From contig NZ_BLJA01000001.1 of assembly GCF_019972295.1 (NCBI RefSeq), positions 3,486,574 to 3,550,573 on the forward strand: DNA of 64,000 bases, read 5' to 3'. The notes under the pieces are model-generated. The model was not told where the DNA came from. It made no database searches and saw nothing but the letters and a program-made list of their open reading frames with translations. Source of the stretch: Geobacter sp. AOG2 (GTDB lineage: Bacteria; Desulfobacterota; Desulfuromonadia; Geobacterales; Pseudopelobacteraceae). A program made the translations under genes and the position numbers. Below are positions 17,070 through 25,962 of this stretch, piece by piece (position 1 is the first letter of the stretch; each line of letters opens with the position of its first letter).

Positions 17070-18817
17070 AATCAACACTGTTTCGCACGCTCGGTTTTTT
17101 CAGGCCCTATTGGAGGCTTTTGGTAATCTCAGCGCTCTGCTCGGCAATCGTGGGGGGCATGGACGGTGCCTTCGCCTATCTGGTCGAGCCGGTTCTGAAG
17201 AAAATCTTCGCCGGCAAGGATACCGGCATCTTCCTGCTCGTTCCCGTGGGGATCATCGTTCTGTTCGTCGTCAGGGGGTTGGCCCGCTTTACCTACGATA
17301 CCACCATCAAGCTGGCCGGCCAGAAGGCGATCCAGGACATCCGCAATTCCCTCTACGCCGCCACGATGCGCCAGGATATGGCATTTTACAACCGTCAAGC
17401 TACCGGCGAGCTGATGTCGCGCATGACCAACGACATCGCCCAGATGCAGGAGGGGATTGGCCAGGTGGTCACCGGACTGTTCCGCGATATGATCTCGGCC
17501 GTTTCGCTGCTGGGGGTGGTCTTTTACCGTAACTGGGAACTGGCCGTCATCTCGTTCGTGGTAATTCCGGCCACGGCCTACCCTGCCCAGTTGATCGGCA
17601 AAAAGATCAAGAACGCCTCCGGACGCAGCCTCAATGTCATGGGTGGCCTGACGTCCATCCTCCAGGAGACCTTCTCCGGCGTCAAGGTCATCAAGGCGTT
17701 TGGCCTGGAAGATCGCACCATCGCCCGCTTCCACGCGACCAACCTGGAGTTCTTCCGCCAGATCCGTCGCTACATAAAGTACGAGTCCCTGGCCATGCCG
17801 GTCTCCGAGGCCATTATCTCTCTGGGGGTGGCCGGCGTGATCTACTTCGGCGGCAACCAGGTCATGTCGGGCCGCATGACCGCCTCGGAATTCTTTTCGT
17901 TCATCGCCGCCATGGTCATGATGTTCACGCCGATCAAAAAACTGCAGGGATCGTACAATGTGGTTCAGCGCTCGGCCGGCGCCGCGGAGCGCGTATTCGA
18001 TCTCTTGGACGAGCGACGGGCCATCGTCGATCGTCCCGGAGCGGTGGACATCGGCCGTTCGTCCGGGCAGGTCGAGTTTCGCCATGTCTCCTTCAGTTAC
18101 GGCGGTGAGCCGGTCCTTCAGGATGTTTCCCTGACCGCCGAAAGCAACCGTATGGTCGCCCTCGTGGGGCCGTCGGGAGGCGGGAAGTCCACCCTGGTCT
18201 CCCTGATCTCCCGTTTCTACGACGTAAGCGAAGGTGCCGTCTTTATCGACGGCCGCGACATCCGCGATGTAACCATATCATCCCTGGTATCCCAAATCGC
18301 GCTGGTCGATCAGGAAACCACCCTGTTCAACGAGAGCATCGCCAACAACATCCGTTACGGGAAACCGGGCGCCACCCTGGAAGAGGTGGTGGAGGCTGCC
18401 AAGGCCGCCTTTGCCCATGATTTCATCCAGCAGTTGCCCGACGGGTACGACACCAACATCGGAGACCGGGGGCTGCGCCTGTCCGGGGGACAGCGCCAGC
18501 GCATCTGCATCGCCAGGGCGCTTCTCAAGAATGCGCCGATCCTGATACTGGACGAGGCCACCAGCGCCCTGGACACGGAAAGCGAACAGATGGTGCAAAA
18601 GGCCCTGGACAACCTGATGATCAACCGTACCACTTTTGTCATCGCCCACCGCCTCTCCACCGTGTTGCATGCCGACACCATCATCGTTCTTGAAAATGGT
18701 CGTATCGTGGAACGAGGCTCCCATGACGACCTGCTGAAGAACAGCAGTCTCTACAGCAGGCTTCACTCGCTGCAATTCAGCGACCGTAACGCCGGTGCCC
18801 CCGTTAACGAGCCATGA
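17066..18817 (+). CDS. msbA: Lipid A flippase, ABC transporter MsbA
   Basis: A 583-residue fused membrane/ATPase half-transporter that flips lipid A-core across the inner membrane. Six membrane helices fill about residues 1-310 (SALCSAIVGGMDGAFAYLVE, FLLVPVGIIVLFVVRG). The nucleotide-binding domain has Walker A GPSGGGKST, signature LSGGQRQRICIARAL, Walker B ILILDEATSALD and the H-loop VIAHRLST. The ATG at 17066 overlaps the lpxB stop (ATGA); the frame continues upstream, but that stretch is lpxB sequence in another frame. The position between lpxB and an LpxL-type acyltransferase supports MsbA over a generic exporter. Confidence 0.93.
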   Translation: MKSTLFRTLGFFRPYWRLLVISALCSAIVGGMDGAFAYLVEPVLKKIFAGKDTGIFLLVPVGIIVLFVVRGLARFTYDTTIKLAGQKAIQDIRNSLYAATMRQDMAFYNRQATGELMSRMTNDIAQMQEGIGQVVTGLFRDMISAVSLLGVVFYRNWELAVISFVVIPATAYPAQLIGKKIKNASGRSLNVMGGLTSILQETFSGVKVIKAFGLEDRTIARFHATNLEFFRQIRRYIKYESLAMPVSEAIISLGVAGVIYFGGNQVMSGRMTASEFFSFIAAMVMMFTPIKKLQGSYNVVQRSAGAAERVFDLLDERRAIVDRPGAVDIGRSSGQVEFRHVSFSYGGEPVLQDVSLTAESNRMVALVGPSGGGKSTLVSLISRFYDVSEGAVFIDGRDIRDVTISSLVSQIALVDQETTLFNESIANNIRYGKPGATLEEVVEAAKAAFAHDFIQQLPDGYDTNIGDRGLRLSGGQRQRICIARALLKNAPILILDEATSALDTESEQMVQKALDNLMINRTTFVIAHRLSTVLHADTIIVLENGRIVERGSHDDLLKNSSLYSRLHSLQFSDRNAGAPVNEP

Positions 18818-19731
18818 AACGCCTTTTCTGGTCAGTCCAGACAGCCCTGTTCTATCTTTTTACCCTGGCTGCGGCAGCTATCCCGGGGAGTCTCATTCCT
18901 CCGGCCGGAAAAGCGATCGGCGGCCTCATGGCCCTGTTTCTGCGCAAACGGCGCGGCATCGCCGTCGATAACATTCGCCGGGCGCTTCCGTTCATGACAA
19001 AGCACCCCGACTGGACGTGCCCCCTGGACGCCCCCGAGGCAATTGCCCGGGAACTGTTCCGGCACCTGGGGATTTCGTTGCTTGAGGTCAGCCGGTTGTA
19101 TCACGGCGGGGGTGACGCCATCATCGGCAACGTCGAGATCAGGGGCCGGGAAAACTTTGAGCACGCCCGGACACGCCACAAAGGGATCATCTTCGTCACC
19201 GGTCATTGCGGCAACTGGGAATTGATGGCTCTGGCCTTCGCCCGAGCGTATGACGAGCCCGTTTCGGTCGTGGCACGCCGGCAGAACAATCCCTACCTGA
19301 ACGTCATGGTGGAAAAAATGCGGCTGCATTACCGCAACACGGTCATTTACAAAGATGGCGGCCTGCGGCAGATGCTCGGCGTCCTGAAAAAGGGCGGTAT
19401 TATCGGCATATTGGCGGATCAGGCCGTCTTCCCCGAAGATGGGGCGCTGATCGACGTCCTGGGCAGAAAAGCGTGGGCCAGCAAGGCGCCGGTCATCATC
19501 GGCCGGAAGACCGGAGCGGCCCTGATACCGATTTTCATTCACCGCGAAGGGTGCAGGAACGTCATCACCCTGTACCCGGAATACGAACTGGGCAGCGACA
19601 CGTCCGAACAAGGCGTCCAGCGTGACGTCCAGGCCTTGTCGCGCTATGTGGAGAACTTTGCCGTCGCGCACCCGTCGGAGTGGTACTGGGTGCATCGACG
19701 CTGGAAGCGGGCCGGGGAGCCGTCATGTTGA
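18814..19731 (+). CDS. lpxL: Lysophospholipid acyltransferase family, LpxL/HtrB-type lauroyltransferase
   Basis: A 305-residue membrane-bound acyltransferase that probably adds a secondary acyl chain to lipid A. One N-terminal membrane anchor (residues 7-27) is followed by the HX4E catalytic motif in TGHCGNWELMALAF (about residues 129-142). It also has GGLRQMLGVLKKGGIIGILADQ and the downstream LIPIFIHREG segment typical of the LpxL/M/P family. It overlaps msbA by 4 nt and the PAP2 gene by 7 nt. Acyl-chain specificity and which primary chain is modified cannot be told from sequence. Confidence 0.9.
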   Translation: MKRLFWSVQTALFYLFTLAAAAIPGSLIPPAGKAIGGLMALFLRKRRGIAVDNIRRALPFMTKHPDWTCPLDAPEAIARELFRHLGISLLEVSRLYHGGGDAIIGNVEIRGRENFEHARTRHKGIIFVTGHCGNWELMALAFARAYDEPVSVVARRQNNPYLNVMVEKMRLHYRNTVIYKDGGLRQMLGVLKKGGIIGILADQAVFPEDGALIDVLGRKAWASKAPVIIGRKTGAALIPIFIHREGCRNVITLYPEYELGSDTSEQGVQRDVQALSRYVENFAVAHPSEWYWVHRRWKRAGEPSC

Positions 19732-20411
19732 ACAGCAAGCTTGTCGATTTCGGAGTGCCGATTGCTGCGCTGGCTGCGGCAAGCGCCTTGATCGCGCTTA
19801 CCGGGACGGATTTGAAGGTTTCGGCGTTTTTCCACATCAACGGCGCCTGGCCTGTGGGAGACGCCCAGCCGTGGCACTTTCTGTACCTCTACGGCTTTTA
19901 CCCCGCCTATATTCTGGGAGGGGCCGCCCTGGTGCTGTTCGCGGCCGGCTTCGCCAAACCCCGGCTGGCGCCTTTCAGAAAAGGAGCCGCCTTCCTGGTG
20001 CTCCTGTTGATGCTGGGGCCCGGCCTGCTGGTCAACACGGTACTCAAGGACCATTGGGGGCGTCCGCGTCCACGGGACATTACCCTGTTCGGGGGGGAAA
20101 GAACCTTCCAGAACCCGTGGGTAGAGGGGGCCGCGAACAATGGGAAGTCGTTTCCATCGGGGCACGGCGCATCGGCCTTTTACCTGGCCATGCCGTTCTT
20201 CGTGCTGCGCCGCCGTTCACCACGGATCGCCCGGCGGGTATTCACGCTCGGCATGCTCTACGGCGTCGCGATGGGGGTGGCCCGTGTCGCCCAGGGGGGG
20301 CACTTTGTCAGCGATATCCTGTGGGCCTGGGGGGTGGTTCACCTCACTGCGGTGGTACTCTACTACCTGATGGGCCTCGACCGGGAGAAGATTCCCGAGT
20401 GCGGGGCTTGA
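19725..20411 (+). CDS. PAP2-family membrane phosphatase, possible lipid A phosphatase
   Basis: A 228-residue polytopic membrane protein with the complete acid phosphatase signature: KDHWGRPRPRD, SFPSGHGAS with the nucleophile-assisting His, and RVAQGGHFVSD with the catalytic His. Around these lie five or six hydrophobic segments. The active site should face the periplasm. It lies between lpxL and waaA, starting inside the lpxL coding end after GGGGAG. That context suggests removal of a lipid A 1- or 4'-phosphate, as LpxE and LpxF do. Undecaprenyl-pyrophosphate phosphatase (PgpB/BcrC-like) is the main alternative. Family call is firm, substrate is inferred. Confidence 0.82.
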   Translation: MLNSKLVDFGVPIAALAAASALIALTGTDLKVSAFFHINGAWPVGDAQPWHFLYLYGFYPAYILGGAALVLFAAGFAKPRLAPFRKGAAFLVLLLMLGPGLLVNTVLKDHWGRPRPRDITLFGGERTFQNPWVEGAANNGKSFPSGHGASAFYLAMPFFVLRRRSPRIARRVFTLGMLYGVAMGVARVAQGGHFVSDILWAWGVVHLTAVVLYYLMGLDREKIPECGA

Positions 20412-20419
20412 GCCCCGCC

Positions 20420-21709
20420 ATGTTCTACACGGCCTACAATATACTCTCCCTTGTTCTGCTGGTACCGGCGCTCCTCTACCATCTGTACCGTTCTATCAGC
20501 CGCGGCCGTCCGGCAGCCCTGGGCGAACGCTTCGGCCATATTTCCCCGCAGGAACTCGCCCTGATCGCCGACCGTCCGGTGATCTGGCTTCATGCCGTGT
20601 CGGTGGGCGAATCCGTTGCCGCCCGGCCGCTACTCAAGGCATTGCGCCGGCAGTACCCCGGCCATGCCATCGTGGTCTCCAACACCACAGAGACCGGACG
20701 CGGGGTCACATCCGGCTTTCCCGAAAAAGACCTGTGCATCTATTTCCCTTTTGATTTCCTCCCGGCCGTGCGCCGCACCCTGGACGCCATTAAGCCGGCG
20801 CTGGTCGTCATCATGGAAACCGAGATCTGGCCCAATTTCAACCGGGAGGCGGCCAGACGCGGCATACCGGTCATTCTGGCCAACGGCCGCATCTCGGACC
20901 GCTCCTATGGCCGCTACCTGAAGTTTGCCTGGTTCTTCCGCCACGCCCTGGAGTTCTGTTCCGCGTTATGCATGCAGACCGCCACCGACCGGGAGCGGAT
21001 CGTTGCCATCGGAGCGCCGGCGGAGCGGGTGCTGACAACGGGCAACCTCAAGTATGACATCCCCTGCCGCCAGGTGTCGCCGGATGAACGGGCAACCCTG
21101 AGGGCGCGCTACGCCATTCCCGAGGGGATGACCGTCGTCACGGCCGCCAGCACTCATCCCGGCGAAGAGGAACCGGTCCTGAACGCCTTTCGGGAACTCC
21201 TGGCGACCCACGACCCACTCATGCTGGTCCTGGTGCCGCGCCATCCCGAACGGACCGTTCAGGTCGCGGGCCTTCTGGACAAGGCCGGCCTGCCGTTCCT
21301 GCGGCGCACGGCCCTGGCGGCGGACGGGCTCCCTTTGTTTTCCGGCGGGTCGGTACTGTTGGTGGACACGGTGGGCGAACTGATGGACATCTACGCCCTG
21401 TCGGACTTGGCCTTCGTGGGGGGCAGCCTGGTGGCGACCGGCGGCCATAACCTGCTGGAACCGGCTTCCCTGGGTATCCCGTTCGTCTTCGGCCCCCACA
21501 TGACCAATTTCAGGGAGATTGCCGCACTGGTGCTGAAATACCGGGCCGGGGTCCAGGTGGATGATGCCGCAGGCCTGGCCACGGCTTGCCGCACCTTGCT
21601 CGAAGATACACGGCGCCGCCGGGAGATTGGGGCAAACGGGCTGGCCATGGTGCGGGACAACGGGGGGGCCACCGAGCGGCACATGGCGGTCATAGCCGGG
21701 TATGCGTGA
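20420..21709 (+). CDS. waaA: 3-deoxy-D-manno-octulosonic acid transferase WaaA (KdtA)
   Basis: A 429-residue GT30 enzyme that transfers Kdo from CMP-Kdo to lipid A at the inner membrane. An N-terminal membrane anchor (ILSLVLLVPALLYHL) is followed by GERFGH, WLHAVSVGESVAARPL with the catalytic Glu region, PFDFLPAVRRTL, METEIWPNF and NGRISDRSYGRY. The GT-B C-terminal half holds GGSLVATGGHNLLEPAS. The ATG at 20420 is 8 nt after the PAP2 stop; a much longer open frame upstream is only a shadow of two preceding genes. It is the last gene of the long operon. How many Kdo residues it adds is unknown. Confidence 0.95.
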   Translation: MFYTAYNILSLVLLVPALLYHLYRSISRGRPAALGERFGHISPQELALIADRPVIWLHAVSVGESVAARPLLKALRRQYPGHAIVVSNTTETGRGVTSGFPEKDLCIYFPFDFLPAVRRTLDAIKPALVVIMETEIWPNFNREAARRGIPVILANGRISDRSYGRYLKFAWFFRHALEFCSALCMQTATDRERIVAIGAPAERVLTTGNLKYDIPCRQVSPDERATLRARYAIPEGMTVVTAASTHPGEEEPVLNAFRELLATHDPLMLVLVPRHPERTVQVAGLLDKAGLPFLRRTALAADGLPLFSGGSVLLVDTVGELMDIYALSDLAFVGGSLVATGGHNLLEPASLGIPFVFGPHMTNFREIAALVLKYRAGVQVDDAAGLATACRTLLEDTRRRREIGANGLAMVRDNGGATERHMAVIAGYA

Positions 21710-21830
21710 AGTTTGCGGCCGGAAGATGGTTGCCCCTTGAAACAACCGTTGCCCATGGGCCAAGATTATGATTTCTTTGTGGCCTTTGCATTTTTTGGAT
21801 GAACAAGTGCTGTTTTTAGGTTAATAAAAA

Positions 21831-21856
21831 AGCCGGATGACGTATAATAACCGGCT
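21831..21856. promoter_or_regulatory. Inverted repeat with TATAAT in the loop, upstream of the NHL gene
   Basis: AGCCGG (21831-21836) and CCGGCT (21851-21856) flank a loop that contains TATAAT at 21843-21848. The TATAAT could be the -10 box for the NHL lipoprotein gene. On the minus strand the stem would be followed by TTTTTT, as in a terminator. No clear -35 box is seen. Confidence 0.35.
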
Positions 21857-21892
21857 GAATAGTACCGCTACCAATCCGATGAGGTGGATTCC

Positions 21893-23512
21893 ATGCAGAA
21901 AACTATGTTGTTGATGGCGGCGCTGGTGCTGTCGCTGTTCATTTCCGGGTGCGGCGGCGGAGGTGCGTCCACAAGCGTTGTCGCCAGCACTACCAAGGCG
22001 ATCACCGCTACGGAGGTCTCCGGGCAGACGTTTTACGTTGTGCCGCTCAAAAGTCAGTCCTATACGGCTTTCCAGACCTATTCGGGCGCCACAAGCCATG
22101 ATTGGTACAGTAGCCTCAGCAACCCTCCGGACCTTGCTACCAAACAGGGGACGTGGTCAGTATCTTCGACGGATGGAACCCTCTCGTTTAACGATACCTC
22201 CGGCAACCCCGTTTACACATTCACTCGTGTTCAGGTCGAGCCCGCTACTGCAACCCTTGGCGCCGACAAGTCGAGTTTGGATTACTGGCTGGTCTACGAA
22301 CAAAAGACTCAAAAGAATTGCAGGGTCTATTTTGATCAGACAAAAGCGAGTACCTACATAGCGTCTGCGGTTGTGCAAAACGGCTTAATGGGGGGGGCGA
22401 TCCAAAAAACCGCGCTTGCCACGACATTTGCCAATGTCTCGACGGTTACGGGCGTCACCGGCACATCCGGATTCAGCGACTATAGCACCGCGAATGGGCC
22501 GCCTGCAAAATTCGGCAGGCCGGTCGGCATTACCACTACGGACGGATCGACCTTTTTCGCGCTGGATTACAGCAATAATTATATCCGCATGCTTAAGCCC
22601 GATTCGAACGGGGTCATGCAGGTCAAGACGCTGAAAACCAGCGGCGGGGTGGCCCTCACACTGAACGGCCCCACCGATATCACAACGGACGGGACCAACC
22701 TGTATGTGGCGGATACCAGCAACTACGTGATCCGCAAGATAACACCCGATGTTGACGCCAATCAAGTTCCGACGGGCAGTTGGACCATGATGTCGCTGGC
22801 TGGAACCGGCGCTTCCGGTTCGGTGGACGGCACGGGAAACACCACGACGACGACCGGCACGGCGCGTTTCGCCTACCCCCTTGGCATCACCACGGACGGG
22901 ACGAACCTGTACGTCACGGACAACCATGCGATCCGCAAGGTCGTCATTTCCACCGGCGAGGTTACGACCCTTGCCGGTTCCCCCGGCACGGCCGGCTCGG
23001 ATAACGGCACGGGTACCGCCGCCCGTTTCAATTTTCCGAACCGCATCACCACGGACGGGACGAACCTGTATGTGACGGATGTGAATAATTACGCCATCCG
23101 CAAAGTCGTGATCGCCACGGGAGTAGTTACGAAGATAGCAGGCATCGTCGGTACCTCCGGCTATCATGATGATGCTGGGGTCAGCGCGACCTTCAGCGGC
23201 CCCGAAGGCATCACCACGGACGGGACCTATCTGTATGTAACCGATTGGGGACGGGTGGTCTCGGGCAACCCGGTGGTGGGGCAGACCGTTCGCCAGATAG
23301 AGCTGGCTTCCGGTAACTATGTCGTTACGACGATAGCCGGTGTGTCGGGTCATGTTAATGTCAGGGACAGTAGCGACAATCTTCCCGACCCGGGCGGCAT
23401 CACGACCACCCAGGGTGTTTATTTCTATTGCCCCGCCGGCATCACCACGGACGGCACCAGTCTCTTTGTGGCGGATTCCTTGAACTATACGATCCGGCGG
23501 ATCTATAACTAG
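21893..23512 (+). CDS. NHL-repeat beta-propeller lipoprotein
   Basis: This 539-residue protein has a lipoprotein signal peptide (LLMAALVLSLFISGC) with Cys as the likely lipid attachment site, then a Gly-rich linker. About residues 30-190 form an uncharacterised domain. From about 205 to the end come six NHL-type repeats with a shared line ITTDGTNLYVAD..NYVIRK, probably a six-bladed propeller. GAGGTGG precedes the ATG at 21893. Its GC content looks lower than its neighbours, and it interrupts the waaA-lpxK series, so it may be a later insertion. NHL propellers bind ligands or partners; no enzyme motif is visible. Function is unknown. Confidence 0.8.
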   Translation: MQKTMLLMAALVLSLFISGCGGGGASTSVVASTTKAITATEVSGQTFYVVPLKSQSYTAFQTYSGATSHDWYSSLSNPPDLATKQGTWSVSSTDGTLSFNDTSGNPVYTFTRVQVEPATATLGADKSSLDYWLVYEQKTQKNCRVYFDQTKASTYIASAVVQNGLMGGAIQKTALATTFANVSTVTGVTGTSGFSDYSTANGPPAKFGRPVGITTTDGSTFFALDYSNNYIRMLKPDSNGVMQVKTLKTSGGVALTLNGPTDITTDGTNLYVADTSNYVIRKITPDVDANQVPTGSWTMMSLAGTGASGSVDGTGNTTTTTGTARFAYPLGITTDGTNLYVTDNHAIRKVVISTGEVTTLAGSPGTAGSDNGTGTAARFNFPNRITTDGTNLYVTDVNNYAIRKVVIATGVVTKIAGIVGTSGYHDDAGVSATFSGPEGITTDGTYLYVTDWGRVVSGNPVVGQTVRQIELASGNYVVTTIAGVSGHVNVRDSSDNLPDPGGITTTQGVYFYCPAGITTDGTSLFVADSLNYTIRRIYN

Positions 23513-23588
23513 GTAGCCTGATGGTCATGGTCCGGGCCGCCGGTTTCGTTCCCGGCGGCCCGGAGCTTTCGTTTGTCAGGGTGGACAT

Positions 23589-24671
23589 ATTATCGGCTCT
23601 TTCCCCACATACTGGCGCAGCGTCGCCACCGGGTCACGACAAGGGCTTTCAGGGCGCCTGCCCGTCCTCGTCTGTTCTCCTCTTGCCCTCGTCTATGCCT
23701 GCATCCAAAGTATCCGCAGCATTCTGTACCAAAAGCAGATCCTGACGGCCAAACGTTTGCCCCGGCCGGTGATCTCGGTGGGCAACATCACCGTGGGCGG
23801 CACCGGGAAAACGCCTGTTACAGCCTTCATCGCCCGCTTTCTCATCGACCGGGGCATGAAGGTGGCAGTCCTGTCGCGTGGATACGGCGGCGCCATGGAG
23901 GGACAGACCGCCATTGTCTCCGATGGCTGCACGATCCGTCTGGATGCCGGGCAGTGCGGCGACGAACCGTACCTGCTGGCCTCCACGGTGCCCGGCCTGA
24001 TGGTGGTGATGGGTACCGATCGCCATAGGGCCGGCATGCTGGCCATGGAACAGTTGTCGCCCGATATCTTCCTGCTGGATGACGGCTTCCAGCATCTGCG
24101 CCTCCGGCGCGATCTGGACATCCTGTTGCTGGATTGCGCACGCCCCTTCGGCAATGGCTGGACGCTGCCGGCCGGGCTGCTGCGGGAGCCGAAGAGAGCC
24201 GCGGGACGGGCCGACCTGGTCATGTACACCCGGTGTCCCCAAGGCTACCCTCCTGCACCCCTGGCGGGAAAACCGGTCTGCTCCGCCCGCCATCGCCTGG
24301 GCGACGCCGTGCCCCTGGCGGGCGGGCCGCCGGTCTTCTTCGACAATCTGCGGGGCAGGAAGGTTCTGGCCTTTGCCGGGATCGGGGAGCCTGAACCGTT
24401 TTTCGGGGAACTGCGCACTCTGGGACTGGATGTGGTCCGCACCATCCCGCTCCCCGACCATGCCGCTTATACCCCGGCCCAACTGGCCGGGCTGGCGACG
24501 ACCTTCCGGGCCTGCGGCGCCGACAGCGCCATAACGACGGAAAAGGATGGGGTGAAACTGCGCCGTCTGGCGCCGGAGTTTGCCGACAGGGTCATGCTTG
24601 CCCGGCTTAAACTCGTCATTGACGATCCCACCCCCTTGACGGACCTGCTGAGTAATTTGCTTCAAAAATAA
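23589..24671 (+). CDS. lpxK: Tetraacyldisaccharide 4'-kinase LpxK, non-canonical start
   Basis: LpxK phosphorylates the 4' position of the lipid A disaccharide. Its P-loop lies in VISVGNITVGGTGKTPVTA, and LDDGFQHLRLRRDLDILLLD and TTEKDGVKL are also family motifs. The first ATG/GTG/TTG in frame is the TTG at 23757, which would remove the N-terminal membrane anchor. However, the frame is open upstream and reads FPTYWRSVATGSRQGLSGRL then PVLVCSPLALVYAC, which looks like a genuine LpxK N-terminus. The likely start is ATT at 23589 or ATC at 23592, after AGGGTGG at 23578-23584. A small sequence error near 23580 would be the other explanation. About 360 residues. Confidence 0.85.
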   Translation: MIGSFPTYWRSVATGSRQGLSGRLPVLVCSPLALVYACIQSIRSILYQKQILTAKRLPRPVISVGNITVGGTGKTPVTAFIARFLIDRGMKVAVLSRGYGGAMEGQTAIVSDGCTIRLDAGQCGDEPYLLASTVPGLMVVMGTDRHRAGMLAMEQLSPDIFLLDDGFQHLRLRRDLDILLLDCARPFGNGWTLPAGLLREPKRAAGRADLVMYTRCPQGYPPAPLAGKPVCSARHRLGDAVPLAGGPPVFFDNLRGRKVLAFAGIGEPEPFFGELRTLGLDVVRTIPLPDHAAYTPAQLAGLATTFRACGADSAITTEKDGVKLRRLAPEFADRVMLARLKLVIDDPTPLTDLLSNLLQK

Positions 24672-24718
24672 CCGCTCCTGTGTCAAAATAAACAAATTTA
24701 TTACAGGATAGATACACG

Positions 24719-24913
24719 ATGTTGCCCGAACAGTTACAATCCATACTCGCCTGTCCCGTCTGCAAGGGGGAACTCTCGCCGTTTGACGGGGGCAGGTACC
24801 TGTTGTGCCGTCCCTGCGGCCTGAAATTTCCGATCCGTGACGGTATCCCGGTCCTGCTGACGGACGAAGCCGAAGCAGTGACGCACCTCGATCACGGCAA
24901 GGATAGCCAGTGA
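24719..24913 (+). CDS. Trm112/YcaR-family small zinc-binding protein
   Basis: A 64-residue protein with the Trm112 fold: ILACPVCKGELSPF near the N-terminus and YLLCRPCGLKFPIRDGIPVLL in the second half. The two CxxC pairs would bind one zinc. Bacterial members (E. coli YcaR) often sit beside lpxK or kdsB, as here, but their role is not established; eukaryotic Trm112 activates methyltransferases. The ATG at 24719 has a weak ACAGGAT upstream. It lies 47 nt after lpxK, and its stop overlaps the next start (GTGA), so it is in the lpxK-waaF unit. Confidence 0.88.
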   Translation: MLPEQLQSILACPVCKGELSPFDGGRYLLCRPCGLKFPIRDGIPVLLTDEAEAVTHLDHGKDSQ

Positions 24914-25962
24914 AACTCCCGGAACACAACAAGGTCCGTCGCATCCTGATCCGCGCGGTCAACTGGATCGGCGATGCGGTCATGACGACGCCGGCCATCG
25001 GCGCGGTGCGCGAATTCTACCCTCAGGCCGAGATCACCGTGCTGGCCAATCCCCTGGTGGCGGAGGTCTTTTCGCCCCACGAGTGGGTGGATAAGGTGAT
25101 GGTCTTCGACCGCAAGGGAGCGCATCAAGGGGTTCGGGGAAGGCTTCGGCTGGCTGCCGAATTGCGAAAGTGCTCGTTTGACATGGCGATCATTCTGCCG
25201 AACTCCTTCGATTCGGCCCTGGTGCCCTGGCTGGCGGGCATACCGGTCAGACTCGGCAAGGGCAGCGACGGCCGCAGCTTGCTCCTGACCGGCCGCTATT
25301 CGGAAGGTGAAACGTCGCCGCTCCGCCATGAGGTCCAGTATTATCGCAACCTGGTGCGCCATTTCGGCATTATGGGCAAGGATGTGCTGCCCCGCCTGTG
25401 CACCACGCCGGAGGAAGACCGTGCCGTAGAGGCCCTGCTGGCAGGGCAGGGCATACAGGCAAAGGACAACGTGATCGGGATCAACCCCGGTGCAACCTAC
25501 GGGTCGGCCAAAAGATGGTATCCGGACCGGTTTGCCGAGGTTGCCGGCCGGATTGCCTCAGCGTGGCGGGCGCGGATCGTGATTTTCGGCAGCCTCGGAG
25601 AGGCGGGCATTGCCGCCGACATCGAGCAGCGTCTGGAAGGTGGTTGTCTTAACATTGCGGGCAAGACCACCGTGCGCGAACTGATGGCGCTTATCAAACG
25701 CTGCAATTTCATGGTGACCAACGATTCCGGCCCCATGCACATCGCCGCCGCCTTTGGGGTGCCCCTGGCGGCTATTTTCGGGCCGACCGACCACACCGGC
25801 ACCGCACCCTATACCGTCAAGGCGACCATCGTCCGCAAGGGCGTGGCGTGCGCCCCCTGCAAATTGCGGGAGTGCCCGACCGACCATCGCTGCATGACGG
25901 CGGTTACGGCGGACGATGTGGTTGCGGCGGCGTTGGCCTTGGTGGAAAAGCGTCATGGCTGA
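24910..25962 (+). CDS. waaF: ADP-heptose:LPS heptosyltransferase II (GT9)
   Basis: A 350-residue GT9 enzyme that adds the second heptose to the LPS inner core from ADP-L-glycero-D-manno-heptose. The N-terminus ILIRAVNWIGDAVMTTPAIG carries the conserved aspartate of the family. The donor-binding half has GINPGATYGSAKRWYPDRF and NDSGPMHIAAAFGVPLAAIF followed by FGPTDHTGTAPY, a WaaF hallmark. It starts with GTG overlapping the Trm112 stop. CAPCKLRECPTDHRCM near the end is also common in WaaF. It is the first of four GT9 genes here and the best match to WaaF. Confidence 0.9.
   Translation: MKLPEHNKVRRILIRAVNWIGDAVMTTPAIGAVREFYPQAEITVLANPLVAEVFSPHEWVDKVMVFDRKGAHQGVRGRLRLAAELRKCSFDMAIILPNSFDSALVPWLAGIPVRLGKGSDGRSLLLTGRYSEGETSPLRHEVQYYRNLVRHFGIMGKDVLPRLCTTPEEDRAVEALLAGQGIQAKDNVIGINPGATYGSAKRWYPDRFAEVAGRIASAWRARIVIFGSLGEAGIAADIEQRLEGGCLNIAGKTTVRELMALIKRCNFMVTNDSGPMHIAAAFGVPLAAIFGPTDHTGTAPYTVKATIVRKGVACAPCKLRECPTDHRCMTAVTADDVVAAALALVEKRHG

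Noticed and set aside
19622..20419. Upstream extension of the waaA frame (695 residues in total)
   Set aside because: The extra sequence lies over lpxL and the PAP2 gene in another frame; known WaaA begins near the ATG at 20420.
23757..24671. lpxK starting at TTG 23757
   Set aside because: This would remove a conserved N-terminal anchor that is encoded in the same frame upstream, so I annotate the longer form with a non-canonical start.
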